Source of the DNA: Baaleninema simplex PCC 7105
GTDB lineage: Bacteria; Cyanobacteriota; Cyanobacteriia; Cyanobacteriales; Geitlerinemataceae
Direction of reading: 5' to 3'
Assembly (NCBI RefSeq): GCF_000332355.1
Contig: NZ_KB235957.1
Span: 125,818-189,817, forward strand
DNA: 64,000 nucleotides
The notes under the pieces are model-generated. The model did not search any database. It saw only the letters and a list, made by a program, of their open reading frames with translations, and was not told the origin of the DNA. The position numbers were made by a program, and so were the translations under genes. Shown here piece after piece: positions 27,048-34,965 of this stretch. How positions within the stretch are numbered: position 1 is the stretch's first letter; every line of letters starts with the position of its first letter.

Positions 27048-27332
27048 CTAAGACAGCGGATTGTGTTCGCTGAGAAGCTTCTCAATACGAGCTTCGTCGA
27101 GTCGGGACGTGATTCGCTTCGATTCGTGTAGATCGCGAGTCACTTTCGCGACGTTCAGTGTCGAACCGACGGAAAACAGCAGTCCCATCCCTAAAAAGGC
27201 TTTCTGCCAGCTATCGACCGGAAGATAGAAAATTCCGATCGACGTTACAGAAATGGATAGGACAAACGACATCCAGGTTTGGAAGATCCAGCCGCTACTG
27301 TGCAGTTTTGGGGTGTTTTCCATGTCTTTCAT
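27048..27332 (-). CDS. YiaA/YiaB two-helix membrane protein
   Basis: The 94-residue protein has two hydrophobic helices (about residues 17-38 and 45-62) and the family pattern SGWIFQTWMSFVLSISVTSIGI then FLGMGLLFSVGSTLNVAKVTRDLHE, including the conserved K..RD after the second helix. The YiaAB domain is found in small inner-membrane proteins without a firm function. The last residues (LLSEHNPLS) abut an IS remnant, so the native C-terminus may be slightly altered. An internal Met at residue 4 is an alternative start. Confidence 0.75.
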   Translation of the reverse strand: MKDMENTPKLHSSGWIFQTWMSFVLSISVTSIGIFYLPVDSWQKAFLGMGLLFSVGSTLNVAKVTRDLHESKRITSRLDEARIEKLLSEHNPLS

Positions 27333-27772
27333 GGGAATCTTACCGCTATGGGGGTATATTTTCCCTCAGCCTATCTGCAACCGCTCTATTCCTTGCGGAA
27401 TATGCGGACAGTTTACGAAGTGGTTCTCAAGCTTCTCAGTGGTGTTACTTACGCCATTTGAAAGATTGACAATCCTTTATCTAAAGTTTAAAAAAAACTG
27501 GTGATTTCTGTAACGAATCGTGTTGAGAATTATCGTTGAGATTGAAAAAACTTAACGATGAAATCAAATCAAAACCTTAGCCGTCTCTGACAATCCATAA
27601 GCTATACAGTGCGGGGATCGCACGAGATCGAGCCGTTTCAGAGAAGGAAGCCTTTGAGGGCGATCGCCTGCTCGGGAGATCGAGATCACACGCTAAAGGT
27701 TATGTCGATCGCAGATTGGAGATAAAATTCATCGCATAGTGTTAATGTTGCACGACGGGTCGGAATAAAACA
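27333..27772. other. intergenic region, no gene seen
   Basis: The 440-bp spacer between the YiaA-like gene and the DUF2949 gene has scattered HIP1-like GATCGC sites but no convincing reading frame, hairpin or repeat. Confidence 0.4.
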
Positions 27773-27964
27773 ATGAAATTTAACAAACTCGCGAAACTAA
27801 TCCGCTTTTTACAAGACGATTTATCGGTTCCCACCACGGCGATCGATTTAGCCTTACGTCGTGGCGAAAACTCCCCCAATACCTTCTCAATGGTGTTGTG
27901 GCAGTACGGCTTGATTACGATCGACCAACTCGATCGCATCTTCGATTGGCTCGAAACCGCCTAA
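27773..27964 (+). CDS. DUF2949 family protein
   Basis: A 63-residue cyanobacteria-specific small protein. It shows LAKLIRFLQDDLSVPTTAIDLALRR followed by FSMVLWQYGLITIDQLDRIFDWLE, the conserved LP(M)VLWQYGL...LD.IFDWLE pattern of DUF2949. It is probably an all-helical cytoplasmic protein with unknown role. It stands alone on the plus strand, between the YiaA-like gene and the broken dehydratase. Confidence 0.85.
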   Translation: MKFNKLAKLIRFLQDDLSVPTTAIDLALRRGENSPNTFSMVLWQYGLITIDQLDRIFDWLETA

Positions 27965-27989
27965 ACTGAGTCTCCACGGAATTTTCAAA

Positions 27990-28296
27990 CTATTTCCCTG
28001 CGAGACTTAGAAGGTGAGGAAGTTGAGACAACGCCACGTTTCCCCCAGTCACGATCGCGCCGACACGAGTGTTCGGCCGGACGATCGCGCCTTCGAGTAA
28101 CGCAGCCGCCGCCAACGCCCCCGTCGGTTCGACAACAAGCTTCATTCGTTCCCACAGAAAAAACATCGATCTCGCGATCGCCCCTTCCGAGACGGCCGCC
28201 ATTTCTGAAACGTAGTGCAACACCAACGGAAACGTAATTCGGCCTAAACTCGGCGTTCTCGCCCCGTCCGCCACGGTATCGGGGTTTTTTACGGTG
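27990..28296 (-). pseudogene. PLP-dependent threonine/serine dehydratase, C-terminal fragment
   Basis: About 100 codons encode the end of a fold-type II PLP enzyme: NPDTVADGARTPSLGRITFPLVLHYVSEM, VVEPTGALAAAALLEGA and the terminal GAIVTGGNVALSQLPHLL containing the Ser/Gly cofactor loop. The matching N-terminus lies at 29768-29998 beyond an IS200/IS605 element. The roughly 140-150 central codons expected in a ~320-residue enzyme are absent, so the gene was deleted as well as interrupted and cannot be restored by precise excision. Confidence 0.85.
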
Positions 28297-28690
28297 TTTG
28301 ACATCCTCTCCCAGCAACCCTAATGGGTATGCTGGGAGATTCCTTGGGTCGCCCCAAAGATTTCCTGCTTCACAGCCCGCCAGCTAGACTGAGTGACCTC
28401 AGCCCCCGCCGCTTTGACTCCACAGGCATTTTCAATTCCCCGTTGTCCACGGGTACAAATGACTTGTGCTGCGGCAACATCCCTAGGTTTAGTTGACCCA
28501 CATTCCGGGCATTGATGGACTCGCACGCTGAGATCTTTGCGAACTTGGGTGCCACAATCTGGGCATTCCTGGGACGTGCCACGGGCATCGACTTTCTCGT
28601 AATACACATCTCGTTTCCAACACACCCAAGGCAGAATCTGGTTGGTAAACTGACCCAATCCGGAATCTAGGGTATGCTTGCCTAGCATTC

Positions 28691-28732
28691 CTATCCCCCC
28701 TTCGCCCCCCTTTGAAAGGGGGGTTGGGGGGA
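28691..28732. repeat. CCCCCC/GGGGGG palindromic repeat, in frame in tnpB
   Basis: The segment CCCCCCTTTGAAAGGGGGG with C-rich and G-rich flanks is a widespread type of cyanobacterial palindrome. Here it encodes PPTPLSKGGEGG inside the TnpB fragment without breaking the frame. Confidence 0.7.
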
Positions 28733-28901
28733 TGAGATCTTCGACAAAAATCATCCCTGCACCATCACAGAGGTGATGAGCCAGCTTGAAATGCCAGTCT
28801 TTTCGCGTATCGGCAATCCGTTGATGGACTCTGGCAATTTTCTTCTGGAGTTTCAGCCAGTTAGCAGAACCCTTTTGCTTATTCTTCAATCTGCGTTGTA
28901 G

Positions 28902-28948
28902 CAACTCGCGCGTTCCCTAGCGCCGTGCGACGGCGCGGGGTCGCTCGT
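28902..28948. repeat. GCGCCGT-CGC-ACGGCGC palindromic element, copy A
   Basis: The 47-bp insert contains GCGCCGT and ACGGCGC arms around CGC with TAGGGAACGCG beside them. Copies lie at 56848-56943 (tnpB) and 63901-63951 (iscB). With 47 bp this copy shifts the tnpB frame. Confidence 0.75.
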
Positions 28949-29213
28949 CGATTTCAACTTACGGTGCAGCTTCTCGAAAAAGCGAGGACGCTTGACTGGT
29001 TCGCCGTCAGAACTTGACAGGAAGTACTCGAGTCCGACATCAATTCCCACGGGATGTCCGTGAGGCATCACATCGGGAACTTCGACATCAGCCTGAAGGC
29101 TCAACAGGACAAAATAACCCGATGCCTTGCGAACGATACGAGCCTGCTTGACCTGAAAAATCTCCGGGATGCGGCGCGACCAGCGAACTTCGAGCCAACC
29201 CAGTTGGGGAAGC

Positions 29214-29258
29214 TTAATCCCCCCAACCCCCCTTACTAAGGGGGGCGGAGGGGGATGC
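29214..29258. repeat. CCCCCCTTACTAAGGGGGG palindromic repeat in tnpB
   Basis: The core CCCCCCTTACTAAGGGGGG spans 29227-29245 with AATCCCCC and GGGGGATG flanks. It disrupts the tnpB frame after MLKNCI. It is related to the repeat at 28691-28732. Confidence 0.7.
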
Positions 29259-29767
29259 AGTTTTTGAGCATCTGGGGAAAAACGAACGACCGCATTCGAT
29301 TCGGCTTCTTGAACCGAGGCAATCCCGAACGCTTTAATCGCCACGATTCCCAAGCACCATCTAGCTTCCTCAAAACCTGCTGCAAAACCTGAGCGTTGAC
29401 GGTCTTTAATGCCGGGTATTCAGCCTTAGCTGCCGTCAACCGTTTGGCTTGGACATGGTAACTGGGGAATGGTTCGTCCGCAAGCAGAATATATTCCTGC
29501 ACGATAGAACACGCATTTACAGGAGACTTGCGAGACTTTAGCCAGTCTTTGCGTTCCCGCAGCGCAAAGTTCCAGACATGGCGGCACACATCAAGAATGT
29601 GTTCGATCTCTGAAACTTGTTCGGCAGTCGGTTCGAGTTTGAATTCCCACGTCAGGTTCAGCATACCTACACTATAACAAAAAGTTGTGTAGATTGTGAA
29701 TTTTCGCGGCATCGAGCCGCTCAATCCACGCGCCCTACACCACCAGCCAAATCAGAGATTATGGCGC

Positions 29768-29998
29768 TCAGTACTGAGCTGTTCTTGATAGGGCGTTGTA
29801 CGCCCCGCGAAATTTAAAAGACCCCGTGCGCTGGAAGTTCTCGCATTTGAAGAAAACGCGAGCGCCGACTCGTCTGTCTACCGTTCGAGAGGTGAAGACG
29901 GGGGTGCGGTGGGCGATGCCGTTTAACTGTTCGGCCGCCCCCGCAATGTCGGCAAAAGCGACGGGGTCAGAGGTATCGGAACGATCGCTCACATTCAT
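29768..29998 (-). pseudogene. PLP-dependent threonine/serine dehydratase, N-terminal fragment
   Basis: The 76-residue frame holds the N-terminal part of the enzyme: FADIAGAAEQLNGIAHRTPVFTSRTVD, VFFKCENFQRTGSFKFRGAYNALS, with the PLP-binding Lys in GSFKFRGA. It then runs into foreign sequence (RTAQY and stop). The C-terminal fragment is at 27990-28296. The product would be inactive. Confidence 0.85.
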
Positions 29999-30140
29999 CT
30001 GTTTTCAATTGAGATGCGAACGAGGGAGGTCGATCGCGATCGAGCAATGCGATCGAACCGGCGTCGGTATTCGTTTTCAGAGATAGGTTCAAACGTTGCG
30101 TGACGTCGAGAACGAAGCGTACACGCCATAGACAACGCGA

Positions 30141-30311
30141 TCAAGTGATTTCTAAATTCCGTTCGATTTGAACTAAAACGTCAAAAAATAAGTCAACTGC
30201 TGCGGTGAGATAGTGCTTGATTTTCACAGTGTGAGGTTTCTCTGTAAATTCGACCGGCGTGCCTTGGATTGACAACGTAGATGTCAGTTTCCGATCTTTT
30301 GTCGTAGTCAT
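30141..30311 (-). CDS. hypothetical 56-residue protein
   Basis: An ATG at 30311 opens a 56-residue frame beginning MTTTKDRKLTSTLSIQGTPV and ending RNLEIT. A strong-looking promoter region with two inverted repeats lies directly upstream on the same strand (30361-30405), which favours a real gene. The sequence has a predicted strand-rich first half and an amphipathic helix (AAVDLFFDVLVQIERNL). No family recognised; a small regulator or antitoxin remnant is possible. Confidence 0.4.
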   Translation of the reverse strand: MTTTKDRKLTSTLSIQGTPVEFTEKPHTVKIKHYLTAAVDLFFDVLVQIERNLEIT

Positions 30312-30360
30312 GGTTTTTCGTCTTTTACTTGACTTTTAACCGAATGGCTCTTTCTACTAT

Positions 30361-30405
30361 ATCATACATCATGTGTATGATGTACTAACAATGTATACGC
30401 ATTGT
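30361..30405 (-). promoter_or_regulatory. double inverted-repeat operator/promoter
   Basis: ATCATACA-TCATG-TGTATGAT (30361-30381) and ACAATG-TATACG-CATTGT (30388-30405) are two perfect inverted repeats. Read on the minus strand they overlay TTGTTA and TATGAT promoter-like hexamers about 50-80 bp before the 56-residue ORF. This resembles a repressor-controlled promoter. Confidence 0.45.
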
Positions 30406-30534
30406 ATGCTACTCCAATTCGAGAACGCTAGAATCCAGGCTGGATATAGGTTCTAGCCTTGCGAAAGACATCGATCGCAGAGCGATCGCAAGTCTTCAGT
30501 GTTAAAATTTCATGACATTCAGGAAAAAGCCACT

Positions 30535-31617
30535 ATGCCAGACAAATTCTTTCAACTGCAATTTCTAGGAAATCAAGTTGCCGATTATCTCATTGCCGTC
30601 GGAATTGTCGTCCTCGGATTTATCGTCGTTCAAGTCGTGCGATCGCTCGTTATTAAAAGTTTGAGGAAATGGGTTCAACAAACTGCCAGCGATCTCGATA
30701 ATTCTTTCCTTAAAATTGTCGAAAGAGCGTTAGTTCCCGTTCTCTACCTCGGCGTATTTTATTTAGCGATCGCCAACCTCAATTTACATCCAATTCTCGA
30801 TCGCGCCGTCGATGTCGTTTGTACGATTCTGTTTACGATTATCGTCATTCGAGCGATCGTCGCCCTCATTGAATACGTCCTAATCCTATATGGGATCAAA
30901 GCAAACAACCCGAATATCGAGCCAACTCTCAGCTCGCTTCTCCCTGCAATTCGCGTTGTCGTCTGGGCGATCGGACTGATTTTCCTCCTCGACAACCTGC
31001 AATTTGATGTGTCCGCAGTGGTCGCGAGTTTGGGAATTGGGGGGATCGCGGTCGCCTTAGCCTCCCAAGGGCTGTTGCAAGATCTGTTTAGCTACTTCTC
31101 CATTTTGCTCGATCGCCCCTTCGAGATCGGCGACTTCATCGTCGTGGGTGACTTCGTGGGAACTGTCGAACACGTGGGGATCAAAACCACACATATGAAG
31201 AGTTTGAGCGGCGAACGGCTAGTTCTCTCCAATACCGATCTGACCGGATCGCGGATTCGCAACTACAAACATATGCAAACGCGACGCATCGTCTTCAGCC
31301 TCGGCGTGACTTACGAAACGGGACTCGACAAACTCGAGGAAATCCCGACGCTTCTTCAAACGATCGTCGAAGCCACCGAAAACGTGACCTTCGATCGCGC
31401 ACACTTCTTGTCCTACGGGGATTTCAGCCTCAACTACGAAGTCGTCTACTACGTCGATAGCAGCGATTACAACCAATATATGGACGCCCAGCAGCAGATG
31501 AATTTCGAGATCAAACGCACCTTCGACGCCCGCAATATCGATATTGCTTATCCGACTCAGGTTATTTACTATAATCAAGCGATGCCGGTCGATGGAGCGA
31601 CGGCGAACGCCAATTAA
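30535..31617 (+). CDS. MscS-family mechanosensitive ion channel
   Basis: The 360-residue protein has an N-terminal hydrophobic helix (about 14-34), further spans near 65-85, 92-118 and 140-160, and the pore-lining TM3 followed by the MscS beta domain: VSAVVASLGIGGIAVALASQGLLQDLFSYFSILLDRPFEIGDFIVVGDFVGTVEHVGIKTTHMKSLSGE. The C-terminal domain is of MscS type. It releases osmolytes on hypo-osmotic shock. The ATG at 30535 is preferred to an in-frame GTG at 30499. Confidence 0.92.
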   Translation: MPDKFFQLQFLGNQVADYLIAVGIVVLGFIVVQVVRSLVIKSLRKWVQQTASDLDNSFLKIVERALVPVLYLGVFYLAIANLNLHPILDRAVDVVCTILFTIIVIRAIVALIEYVLILYGIKANNPNIEPTLSSLLPAIRVVVWAIGLIFLLDNLQFDVSAVVASLGIGGIAVALASQGLLQDLFSYFSILLDRPFEIGDFIVVGDFVGTVEHVGIKTTHMKSLSGERLVLSNTDLTGSRIRNYKHMQTRRIVFSLGVTYETGLDKLEEIPTLLQTIVEATENVTFDRAHFLSYGDFSLNYEVVYYVDSSDYNQYMDAQQQMNFEIKRTFDARNIDIAYPTQVIYYNQAMPVDGATANAN

Positions 31618-31784
31618 ATCTCGCCTTCAACTTTAGGTTGTTTTTAGATTTCGAGGGAAGACCCCCGGTTTCTCTGATGAAGCCGGGGTTTTGTGGATTT
31701 TGGAGTTGTGCGAGTCTGGGGAAACCTCCCAGGAGGCGATCGCGACGATCTACCATCGAAGCAAAACCACCTGCGATCGCTCCC

Positions 31785-32660
31785 ATGAAACGATACTTCG
31801 GGAATCTCATTTTCCTCAGTAGTTTGGTGTTGACAAATCTCGTCGTCGCCAGCGATGTGTCTCTCACCGACACCGTCGAAGACTACCTGCGAGGAAGCCA
31901 ACATCACCAACAGGGAAATTTTCTCGAGGCGATCGAGGCTTTCACCGCTGCGATTCGCCGAGATCCCACTTATGCAGAAGCCTATGTCTATCGAGGATTT
32001 GTTTTGTACCAGCAGGGAGATATCGAGGCGGCGTTTTCCGATTTCTCACAAGCGATCGCCCTCGATTCCGAAGATCCCGTTCCTTACGTTTATCGCGGTT
32101 TAATTCGCCACGAGTATCGCGACGAATCTCTCGAAGCCTTAGTCGATGTGACCGAAGCGATTCAACTCGACTCTAACTATTTTGAAGCTTATCTAATTCG
32201 CGGCGATATTCAACGAGAGTTGGGAAACAATCCGGGCGCGATCGCCGATTACAATCGAACATTACAACTCGACAGTGCGAATTTTAACGCTTATTTTGGC
32301 TTAGGGTTAGTTCGTTCAAAAATGGGAGATTTACAAGGAGCGATCGAGGCGTATACTCGAGCGATCGCTCTCGATTCTGGTGATGCTCTTACTTATTTCA
32401 ATCGCGGTACAGCTTATGCTGAATTCAATAAATTTAGAGAAGCCTTATCGGATTTTACAACAGCCATAGAACTCGACGACACTTACGCCGATGCGTATTT
32501 CAATCGCGGCGCAATTTTAAATAACGAATTTCAAGAACGCGAACGAGCGATCGCAGACTTTGAAAGGGCTGCAAGACTTTATAGAGAGCAGGAAAACCTA
32601 GAAAAATACGAACATACTCTAGAACAAATCGGTGCGATCGACGATTGGAGAGAAATCTAA
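31785..32660 (+). CDS. secreted-type TPR repeat protein
   Basis: The 291-residue protein has a signal peptide (MKRYFGNLIFLSSLVLTNLVVA). About six to seven tetratricopeptide repeats of 34 residues follow, marked by recurring A..AY..RG......G....A..D...AI.LD patterns such as AEAYVYRGFVLYQQGDIEAAFSDFSQAIALD. TPR arrays are protein-protein scaffolds; the export signal suggests a periplasmic or thylakoid-lumen location. It is followed 46 bp later by the aspartyl protease gene, and an operon with that and the amidase gene is likely. The partner is unknown. Confidence 0.85.
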   Translation: MKRYFGNLIFLSSLVLTNLVVASDVSLTDTVEDYLRGSQHHQQGNFLEAIEAFTAAIRRDPTYAEAYVYRGFVLYQQGDIEAAFSDFSQAIALDSEDPVPYVYRGLIRHEYRDESLEALVDVTEAIQLDSNYFEAYLIRGDIQRELGNNPGAIADYNRTLQLDSANFNAYFGLGLVRSKMGDLQGAIEAYTRAIALDSGDALTYFNRGTAYAEFNKFREALSDFTTAIELDDTYADAYFNRGAILNNEFQERERAIADFERAARLYREQENLEKYEHTLEQIGAIDDWREI

Positions 32661-32706
32661 AATAAAATCGCAGATTTTCAGCAAAAAATTCTCCAAAGAG
32701 GTTAAA

Positions 32707-33153
32707 ATGATTAGAATTCTAGATCGAGGAACAATGGGGCAAGTTACCACAACTGTAACAATTGTCAATCGTCTCGACCAAGGTAAAGCAGAGGATGGCT
32801 TAATTCCTGAAGATCGAGTGAGAGCGATAACCTTAAACGACGTCTTAGTCGATACCGGTGCAACGACCCTCTGTTTACCTCCTGATGCGATCGCCGCCTT
32901 GGGTTTAAAACTTCTCCGAGAAGTCGCCGTTCAAACCGCAACCGGACTCGAAACTGCTCGTATTTTTCAAGATGCGAAAATTTCAGTTCTCGGACGAGAA
33001 GGAACCTTCGACTGTTTAGAACTTCCCGGCGGACGCGATCCCTTACTCGGCGTCATTCCCCTCGAAGCCTTGGGAATCGAACTGGACTTACAAAAACAGC
33101 AGTTAATACGACTTCCGACGGGGCCCGATCGCAGCTACATGACCATTTATTAA
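32707..33153 (+). CDS. retropepsin-like aspartyl protease
   Basis: The 148-residue protein has a single aspartyl protease catalytic motif DTGATTLCLP (about residues 49-58) and the flap-side LLGVIPLEALGIELDLQKQQL pattern of bacterial clan AA proteases, so it would act as a homodimer. The ATG at 32707 follows AAAGAGGTT; a further-upstream in-frame start would overlap the TPR gene. Related proteins are found as stand-alone cyanobacterial ORFs whose substrates are unknown. Confidence 0.8.
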   Translation: MIRILDRGTMGQVTTTVTIVNRLDQGKAEDGLIPEDRVRAITLNDVLVDTGATTLCLPPDAIAALGLKLLREVAVQTATGLETARIFQDAKISVLGREGTFDCLELPGGRDPLLGVIPLEALGIELDLQKQQLIRLPTGPDRSYMTIY

Positions 33154-33157
33154 AACA

Positions 33158-34117
33158 ATGGCAAAACATCACCTCAACGCCACCTGTGAAACCGTCCACG
33201 TGGGGGGATTTTCACCCCATCTTCCCCCCGCCTTAACCGTCGAATCTGGCGACACGATCGCCGTCGAAACCTACACCGGATTTTACCTGTGCGATAATGC
33301 TCCCGAGGCGTTCGTTCCTCCCGAACTCGCCGAAATTCGCAAAAATCTCCCCCAAAATCGCATCGTCAGCAGCGGTTCTCATCTCCTCACGGGGCCCGTC
33401 GCCGTTCGGGGTGCAAAACCGGGAGACGTTCTCGAAGTTCGTCTCAACGCCATCGAACCGAGTCTTCGAGTGGGATTTAACGCCGTTCGTCGAACTTGGG
33501 GAGTTCTTCCCGAACGCTTCAGTCAGTCGCGAGTGGACTTCGTGGAGTTGGATTTAGAACGCCGAACCGCTGAATTTCCCCGAGGTTCCAACATCCAAAT
33601 TCCCCTGACACCGTTTTTCGGAATTCTCGGCGTCGCCACAGACACAGTACGTTCCTCGATTCCCCCTGGGGAGTATGGGGGAAATATCGACGACAAACTC
33701 TTACAAGCAGGTTCGCGACTGTTTCTTCCCGTCTTCGTTCCCGAGGCGATGTTCTCCATCGGCGACGGACATGGGGCTCAGGGAGATGGAGAAGTGAACG
33801 TGACGGCGATCGAAACCTCGATGCGAGGGGAGATCGAACTGTATTTACACCGTAACTTGTCTCTGACTGCACCGCTGGCGGAAACGCCGGAGGAGTGGGT
33901 GGTGATGGGGTTTGGCGAAACCCTCGATAAAGCCTTAGAAGACGCCGTGACGCAAGCGATCGCCATTTTGGAACGATTTCTCGGTTTGAGTCCCGACGAC
34001 GCCTATGTTTTGTGCAGTTTGGCGGTGGATTTCCAAATCGTTCAAGCGGTGAACCGTCCCCGTAAAGGCGTTCGCGGTCGATTACCGAAGTCGATTTTTG
34101 CGATCGCACTTCCATAG
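33158..34117 (+). CDS. acetamidase/formamidase family protein
   Basis: The 319-residue protein contains the FmdA/AmdA signatures SGDTIAVETYTG, HLLTGPVAVRGAKPGDVLEV, FFGILGVA, PPGEYGGNIDDKLLQAGSRLFLPVFVPEAMFSIGDGHGAQGDGEV (metal/active-site region) and SLAVDFQIVQAVN near the C-terminus. Family members hydrolyse short-chain amides to ammonia and carboxylates; the exact amide is unknown. It starts 4 bp after the protease stop codon, so co-transcription is likely, although the functional link is unclear. Confidence 0.88.
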   Translation: MAKHHLNATCETVHVGGFSPHLPPALTVESGDTIAVETYTGFYLCDNAPEAFVPPELAEIRKNLPQNRIVSSGSHLLTGPVAVRGAKPGDVLEVRLNAIEPSLRVGFNAVRRTWGVLPERFSQSRVDFVELDLERRTAEFPRGSNIQIPLTPFFGILGVATDTVRSSIPPGEYGGNIDDKLLQAGSRLFLPVFVPEAMFSIGDGHGAQGDGEVNVTAIETSMRGEIELYLHRNLSLTAPLAETPEEWVVMGFGETLDKALEDAVTQAIAILERFLGLSPDDAYVLCSLAVDFQIVQAVNRPRKGVRGRLPKSIFAIALP

Positions 34118-34246
34118 CAACTCTAAGTCAGTTGTTTGACAAAATCGGGAACGGGGAACGGGGAACGGGGAACGGGGAATCGGGAATCGGGAATAAGGTT
34201 TTTTCTGGTGTTTTAAGTTTTGACGACTCATTTGGGACTGCTATAT
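34113..34246. repeat. dispersed inverted-repeat element with heptamer core
   Basis: The ends ATAGCAACTCTAAGTCAG and CTCATTTGGGACTGCTAT are imperfect inverted copies related to the element at 22610-22703. The middle is a GGGGAAC heptamer array (34147-34192). Confidence 0.6.
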
Positions 34247-34251
34247 AACCT

Positions 34252-34932
34252 TCAGATCGGCTTTTCTCCCGACGCCAACCGTTCCAAACGGGAGCGATCG
34301 CGCAACGTGACTTCGGCACCTTCAACAGCGATAATGTCTTCTTGAGCCAGTTTCGCAAAAGCTCGCGAGAGGGTTTCGGGAATCGTCCCCAAAAACGCCG
34401 CCAACTGACCTTTCGTCACGTCTAATTTCACCACATCGGCGTTGTCCGAGCGATCGCTCAACTTTAACAAATACGCCGCCAAGCGACTGGGGACTTCCTT
34501 AAACGACAGATTGTCGATGAGTTTGGCGAAACGGCGTAAATGTCGCGACAACGCCGCCAGCAAGTTCAACGCCAACGTGGGATGCTTTTGAACCAACTCA
34601 ACGATCGAATCTTTGGGGAAAAACAGCAGTTCCGTTTTTTCCACCGCAGACGCCGAGGCGGGGTAGTCTCCGCCATCGAAGGCTGGAACTTCTGCAAAGC
34701 GTTCCCCATCCTCGAACCAGTGCAAAATCTGCTCTTTCCCGTCGGGAGAAGTTTTGAACACTTTGACTCGTCCTGATTTTACGATAAAAAAGCCTTTGCA
34801 CTCGTCTCCCTCGAAAAAAATCGGTTCGCCTTTGCGATACTTCTGAAGTCGAGCGATTTGAGCCATCCATTCTATGTGTTCCGGGGGAAGTCCTTCAAAC
34901 AATCCCGTTTCAAAAATCGTGCGATCGTCCAT
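34252..34932 (-). CDS. Crp/Fnr-family transcriptional regulator
   Basis: This 226-residue regulator has an N-terminal cNMP-binding-type beta roll (LQKYRKGEPIFFEGDECKGFFIVKSGRVKVFKTSPDGKEQILHWFEDGERFAE) and a C-terminal winged helix-turn-helix (VTKGQLAAFLGTIPETLSRAFAKLAQEDII). No N-terminal cysteine cluster is present, so it is not an FNR-type Fe-S sensor. It resembles HcpR/DNR-like regulators of nitrosative stress. It lies two genes from hcp, whose promoter bears a TTGAT-N4-GTCAA palindrome, and is a good candidate for controlling it. Confidence 0.85.
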   Translation of the reverse strand: MDDRTIFETGLFEGLPPEHIEWMAQIARLQKYRKGEPIFFEGDECKGFFIVKSGRVKVFKTSPDGKEQILHWFEDGERFAEVPAFDGGDYPASASAVEKTELLFFPKDSIVELVQKHPTLALNLLAALSRHLRRFAKLIDNLSFKEVPSRLAAYLLKLSDRSDNADVVKLDVTKGQLAAFLGTIPETLSRAFAKLAQEDIIAVEGAEVTLRDRSRLERLASGEKPI

Positions 34933-34965
34933 TAGATTCGCCTTAAGTTAGTTTGACCTGTGTGA

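Larger units (their letters stand above)
28320..29664 (-). pseudogene. tnpB: TnpB RNA-guided endonuclease, disrupted
   Basis: Starting at MLNLTWEFKLEPTAEQVSEI, the gene reads through MRSFVFPQMLKNCI, then breaks at a palindromic insert (29214-29258). It continues in another frame with LGWLEVRWSRRIPEIF and GIDVGLEYF, breaks again at a second insert (28902-28948), and resumes with LQRRLKNKQKGSANW, IFVEDL, the zinc ribbon CPDCGTQ...CPECGS and PRDVAAAQVI. The three RuvC acidic positions are therefore all still encoded. A third insert (28691-28732) is in frame and adds a PPTPLSKGGEGG peptide after the catalytic Glu. Three separate short repeats in one gene explain the decay. Confidence 0.85.
28293..29760 (-). 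mobile_element. decayed IS200/IS605-type element (tnpB only)
   Basis: On the minus strand, the right end is GAATCTCCCAGC...GCTGGGAGAGGATGTCAAAC (28293-28345), a hairpin followed by the usual GTCAA terminus. The left side near 29700-29745 contains the GCGTGGATTGAGCGGCTCGA-type stretch. The cargo is a broken tnpB without tnpA. It replaced the middle of the PLP dehydratase. The exact left border is uncertain. Confidence 0.7.

Noticed and set aside
31638..31784. Upstream extension of the TPR protein
   Set aside because: The added residues precede a clear signal peptide starting at the ATG at 31785, so the longer frame is unlikely to be used.
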